Assembly: GCA_973895155.1 (NCBI GenBank) | Contig: OZ316892.1 | Location: 31,000,001 to 31,064,000, forward strand | Direction: 5' to 3' | Length of the DNA: 64,000 nucleotides | DNA from: Marsupella aquatica | Lineage: Eukaryota; Marchantiophyta | Made by a program: the position numbers and the translations under genes | Part shown: positions 61,221-64,000 of the stretch, in pieces | Layout of the letters: every line of letters begins with the position of its first letter | How positions within the stretch are numbered: the first letter of the stretch is position 1 | Notes under the pieces: model-generated | The model's database searches: none | Told to the model about the DNA's origin: nothing | Seen by the model: the letters and a program-made list of their open reading frames with translations, nothing else

Positions 61221-64000
61221 CCTAAGGAGGGTATGAGCAACGTCAATCAAGCGGCACATTTTTGGGGATGCCTGTTCGAACGGGCAACTGAGTACATCAA
61301 GACTTACGAGGACGAGGAGTCAGAAAGGGCAGCTCGAGAACGGCAGGAGCTCGCTCGATTGTGGGAGCTGCAGAAGACGGCTTTCTTAGGAGGCGAACTC
61401 ATCAAGGACGAGTTCCTGTGGACGCCTACTTCCAATCAACTCGACGATCTTCTGTTTTGCAAAGACAGCGTCGTCGGCATCCGAGAGGCCATCAAGAACT
61501 GCAACGACATACACTGGGAATTAAAGGGTAGCACGGAAAGGTGGACCCAGGCAACGGTGCTAGGAGAAACCTCCACGGCAGCAGAGATGAAGAGGAAGGG
61601 AGCCGTCAACGATGAAGCCACCCCGGCAAAAAGAACGAGGTCGACGGCACCAAAGAAGCCAGCCAAGCAGCAGAGCAGGAGGCAGGGAGAAGCCGAAGAG
61701 GAGGAGGTCGATCCCATCAAGGCCATTCCAACCAGGGATGACACCTGGAAGGGCTGGGCGGCAACCCTACCGGTGGAGGTGCAACTACATTTTGCACGGG
61801 AGGAGGATGCATGCTTTACGGCCATGCAGACCAAGAAGTACCAAGGCTTCATGGCCGGATCCGGCTTGGAGGCCTTTGTAAGATTACCATGGCTGAAGCC
61901 GGAGGTACCGGAGTCAGACCTATTAGAATTCGTGGGGTCATGGGAACCCGAGACCAATTGCACGAGGATATATGGGAAGGATTTCTATCTTACTCCCAAG
62001 GTGATTGCCGAAGTGTTTGGCTTGCCGATGGGCAATAAGACCAAAGTTGATACCAGGAAGACCTTGCCTGACAAGGAGTTCCGGTCGTTCCCCGGGCCAT
62101 CAACGAAGAATGGCTTCTTCCGGAACACCTGCACCAACCCGCACATAGGAGAGATGATCGACTTCTTGCGGGTGACCATGCATTGTAACTTGCCGAGGGC
62201 AGAGATCGGCAAGGCACAGGTCTATCTGGCAGAAAGGCCAGACCCAAGCCGGGACTACAACGGGTACCTCCTCAACCAATTGAAGAAGATCTTAAAGGAG
62301 GAGCAGCAGGTAATCGGCATGGGGAGCGTGTCGCGGCTTGGCTATCACATGCCGCTGTTGTGCCGGTATGCCAGAGGTCAGACTTTTGCCCCGGTACTTC
62401 CCCTGCAGGTAAGGGCACCCGAGGAAGCTCCAACGCCGAGGCCGTTGGCTGAGAAGCCTCAACCACCTGTTAGTCCTACGATCGAGCAGGTGTTTAGGCC
62501 CAGGAAGGAAGACTTGCCGATGCAGCAACCAGGCATGCAGAGTCTGCTGAAACTACTGGAGAAAGAAAAGAAATCGGCATCGGCAACAACAACGGCAACG
62601 GCAACAATGCAGGACACTACTACAGAGGTAGGCCTACACCGGCTCACAAGAGAAAACCCCTTTGCTGGAGACAAGGAGAGAATCAGGCCGGAATCCAAGC
62701 CAGGTGTTCGAATGTACGTGGGAACCTCAAGCTCCAAATCTGAGGCAGAATTGCCTGAAGCTCCTACCGAGGAAGAGGAGAGGGAGAAGCCGGAAATCCA
62801 AGAGGTAGAGGAGGCAGTGGAGGACTGCAGCCATGATAATTCCGGCTATGGGTCGGACCATCACGTTCCAGGAGTAAGGACCTGTGGCCGGTTTGTCCCC
62901 ACACTTCCAAGGGTAGTGCGAGGGGACCCCAACCAACAGAGTAGCCCTGAGTCTCCCCCACCAGATGTTGCTCCCCCGAGCTTCGACGGCATAAAACAAA
63001 CGGTGCAGGAATTTCAGGAGCGAATCAAGCAGGAGGAAGAGGCCGCCCTGGCTAAGGAAAAGGATTTACCAGGAGGAGATTGGCCGGAGGACATCAGGCG
63101 GCTAGCCGAAAAAGGAAGCAAACCTCTAGCCACGATTGAAGAGATCCGCAGGACGGCTTGGGAGCAGAGGCCACGATGGGCGATGCCGATCACTTCTACT
63201 TACTCCACCTACGCTAAGAATAGAGCCATGGAGTATGGTGAGATGTGTGGGGAACTTGCGCTCGGCATCTTTGGAGAGGAGTTGGAGGTAGGACCCTTTT
63301 TCCATAGGGAACAGTTGGAGAAGCACCAATTAGAAGAAGCGGTGGCTTTAGAGAGAAGCAAGAAGGACGAGGTCATTCGGCGGCTTAGGAGGATGGGAGC
63401 CGAGATTGAAGATCTAAGGGCGGCCAAGAAAGCCCAAGATGAACTGCGGATTAAACGACATGAGCTGAACATCATGCAGGGGCAGTTGGACGCCGCGCAG
63501 GCTGATAATCAGAATATCAAGGATAAACTGACTCAGACACAGGAAGAGTTGGCCGACACGATCAAAGAAAGGGAAAAGTGGAAGCAAGAGCTGAAGAATA
63601 CAGAGGAGGCCCACATAACAGCCAACAGCCGGGCCATGGCGGAGACCCAAAGAAAGGAATGGGCGTTGAAAGGGGAGCTCGAGAAAATCCGCGGAGCCCT
63701 TGAGCAGAAGGAGGTCAAGTTAGGGAAATCCTATCAAGGGATTATGGCGCTGCAGCAGGAGCTTGCGTCCCTGACGGCCAGCTTCAAGGCCGACCTAAGG
63801 GAGAAGGACGAGATGCTCGAACAGACTTACGCCAAGATGAACCAGATGGAGTCTGTCATCATTGCAGAGCTCGACAAGGAGCTAAGAGCAACCCAGGAGG
63901 AGAAGGCTACCTTGAAGAAGGAATTGGAGGAAGCCCACAGGGAGCAGGAGGAGGCCAAAAACGAGCTGGAGGGGGCACGTAAGGACCTGGATGAAACCCA
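61221..64000 (+). repeat. Gypsy 3' LTR, second segment (runs off the window)
   Basis: Resumes at CCTAAGGAGGGT exactly where the 5' LTR continues after 39658. By eye there are about 20 substitutions against the 5' LTR over 2.77 kb, nearly all transitions. Confidence 0.9.
61233..64000 (+). CDS. LTR-encoded protein, copy 2 (3' truncated by window)
   Basis: Open from ATG 61233 to the window end, about 922 codons, co-linear with 39671-42438. Substitutions are scattered (for example Ile to Val in AVNDEATP, Glu to Lys in PAKQQS, Arg to Gln in AMQTKKYQ). No stop or frameshift is introduced, so both LTR copies keep the gene open. Confidence 0.85.
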   Translation, partial: MSNVNQAAHFWGCLFERATEYIKTYEDEESERAARERQELARLWELQKTAFLGGELIKDEFLWTPTSNQLDDLLFCKDSVVGIREAIKNCNDIHWELKGSTERWTQATVLGETSTAAEMKRKGAVNDEATPAKRTRSTAPKKPAKQQSRRQGEAEEEEVDPIKAIPTRDDTWKGWAATLPVEVQLHFAREEDACFTAMQTKKYQGFMAGSGLEAFVRLPWLKPEVPESDLLEFVGSWEPETNCTRIYGKDFYLTPKVIAEVFGLPMGNKTKVDTRKTLPDKEFRSFPGPSTKNGFFRNTCTNPHIGEMIDFLRVTMHCNLPRAEIGKAQVYLAERPDPSRDYNGYLLNQLKKILKEEQQVIGMGSVSRLGYHMPLLCRYARGQTFAPVLPLQVRAPEEAPTPRPLAEKPQPPVSPTIEQVFRPRKEDLPMQQPGMQSLLKLLEKEKKSASATTTATATMQDTTTEVGLHRLTRENPFAGDKERIRPESKPGVRMYVGTSSSKSEAELPEAPTEEEEREKPEIQEVEEAVEDCSHDNSGYGSDHHVPGVRTCGRFVPTLPRVVRGDPNQQSSPESPPPDVAPPSFDGIKQTVQEFQERIKQEEEAALAKEKDLPGGDWPEDIRRLAEKGSKPLATIEEIRRTAWEQRPRWAMPITSTYSTYAKNRAMEYGEMCGELALGIFGEELEVGPFFHREQLEKHQLEEAVALERSKKDEVIRRLRRMGAEIEDLRAAKKAQDELRIKRHELNIMQGQLDAAQADNQNIKDKLTQTQEELADTIKEREKWKQELKNTEEAHITANSRAMAETQRKEWALKGELEKIRGALEQKEVKLGKSYQGIMALQQELASLTASFKADLREKDEMLEQTYAKMNQMESVIIAELDKELRATQEEKATLKKELEEAHREQEEAKNELEGARKDLDET

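Larger units (their letters stand above)
39298..64000 (+). mobile_element. Ty3/Gypsy retrotransposon with giant ORF-bearing LTRs (3' LTR interrupted and cut by window end)
   Basis: The 5' LTR is 39298-43981. The primer-binding site starts at 43986, gag-pol spans 44051-50249, and a polypurine tract ends at 50237. The 3' LTR starts at 50238, is interrupted at 50598 by a 10.6-kb nested insertion, resumes at 61221 and runs off the window. The two LTR copies are co-linear over 361 bp plus about 2.78 kb. Ends are TGTGATGCC...CACCACA. The left target-site flank is CGCAC (39293-39297); the right flank is outside the window. Confidence 0.9.

Noticed and set aside
39298-64000. Tandem head-to-tail array of two Gypsy elements
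   Set aside because: The second copy shown contains only LTR sequence (leader plus ORF). A long LTR interrupted by a nested insert needs fewer events, although the window end prevents full exclusion.
1-64000. tRNA, rRNA or other structured RNA genes
   Set aside because: No T-loop/anticodon architecture or rRNA block was recognised by eye. A covariance-model scan would be needed to exclude them.

Overview
The window is nuclear DNA of a eukaryote, most likely a green-lineage (streptophyte, charophyte- or bryophyte-like) genome. The reasons are phase-consistent spliceosomal introns with GT..AG borders, Copia elements with plant-style initiator-Met primer-binding sites, a Gypsy element with a TGGCGCTAG-type primer-binding site, telo-box-like AAACCCTAA clusters, and decay of transposon genes by C-to-T transitions. 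The species cannot be named from sequence alone.

Layout. 0.7-3.3 kb (-): an RNase H1 end exon and a two-exon atypical kinase gene. 5.3-7.6 kb (-): a decayed, intron-containing DNA-methyltransferase-fold gene with a 15-bp palindrome scattered in its introns and 3' flank. 7.9-11.1 kb: low-complexity DNA and two tandem-repeat tracts. 11.3-20.4 kb (-): an old multi-exon transposon gene (DG..QFK / HGKG type), split by a Copia element (13611-19112, 5-bp target duplication CTTCT). 21.2-23.1 kb (+): a Gypsy relic, abutting a methylase-fold plus Ulp1-protease reading frame (23.1-25.4 kb). 26.3-27.3 kb: relic of a retrotransposon LTR-encoded protein. 29.2-29.35 kb (-): PIF/Harbinger fragment. 29.4-32.6 kb (-): an apparently intact RAD5/RAD16-like SNF2-RING helicase, with at least eight exons solved here. 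32.9-35.0 kb (-): a 722-codon reading frame. 38.3-39.3 kb (+): a CCHC-knuckle gene cut by a Gypsy insertion.

From 39298 to the window end lies a three-level nest. Level 1 is a Gypsy element whose LTR is about 4.68 kb long and itself encodes a 1129-residue protein. Level 2, inside its 3' LTR, is a 4.0-kb solo LTR of a related family (50599-61215, target duplication ATCAA) that also encodes an LTR protein. Level 3, inside that protein's reading frame, is a 6.6-kb Copia (52010-58613, target duplication ACAGC, LTRs that look identical). The LTR-encoded protein family (N-terminal domain with a PW..EFV..G..LT..FGLP signature, linker, long coiled coil) recurs as a relic at 26-27 kb and possibly, more distantly, at 33-35 kb. 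It is the strongest candidate for an undescribed system in the window.

The transposon-derived frames share a decay signature: the internal stops noted are TAG or TGA and never TAA, several at codons expected to be CAG, TGG or CGA. This fits deamination of methylated CG/CHG cytosines rather than an altered genetic code.
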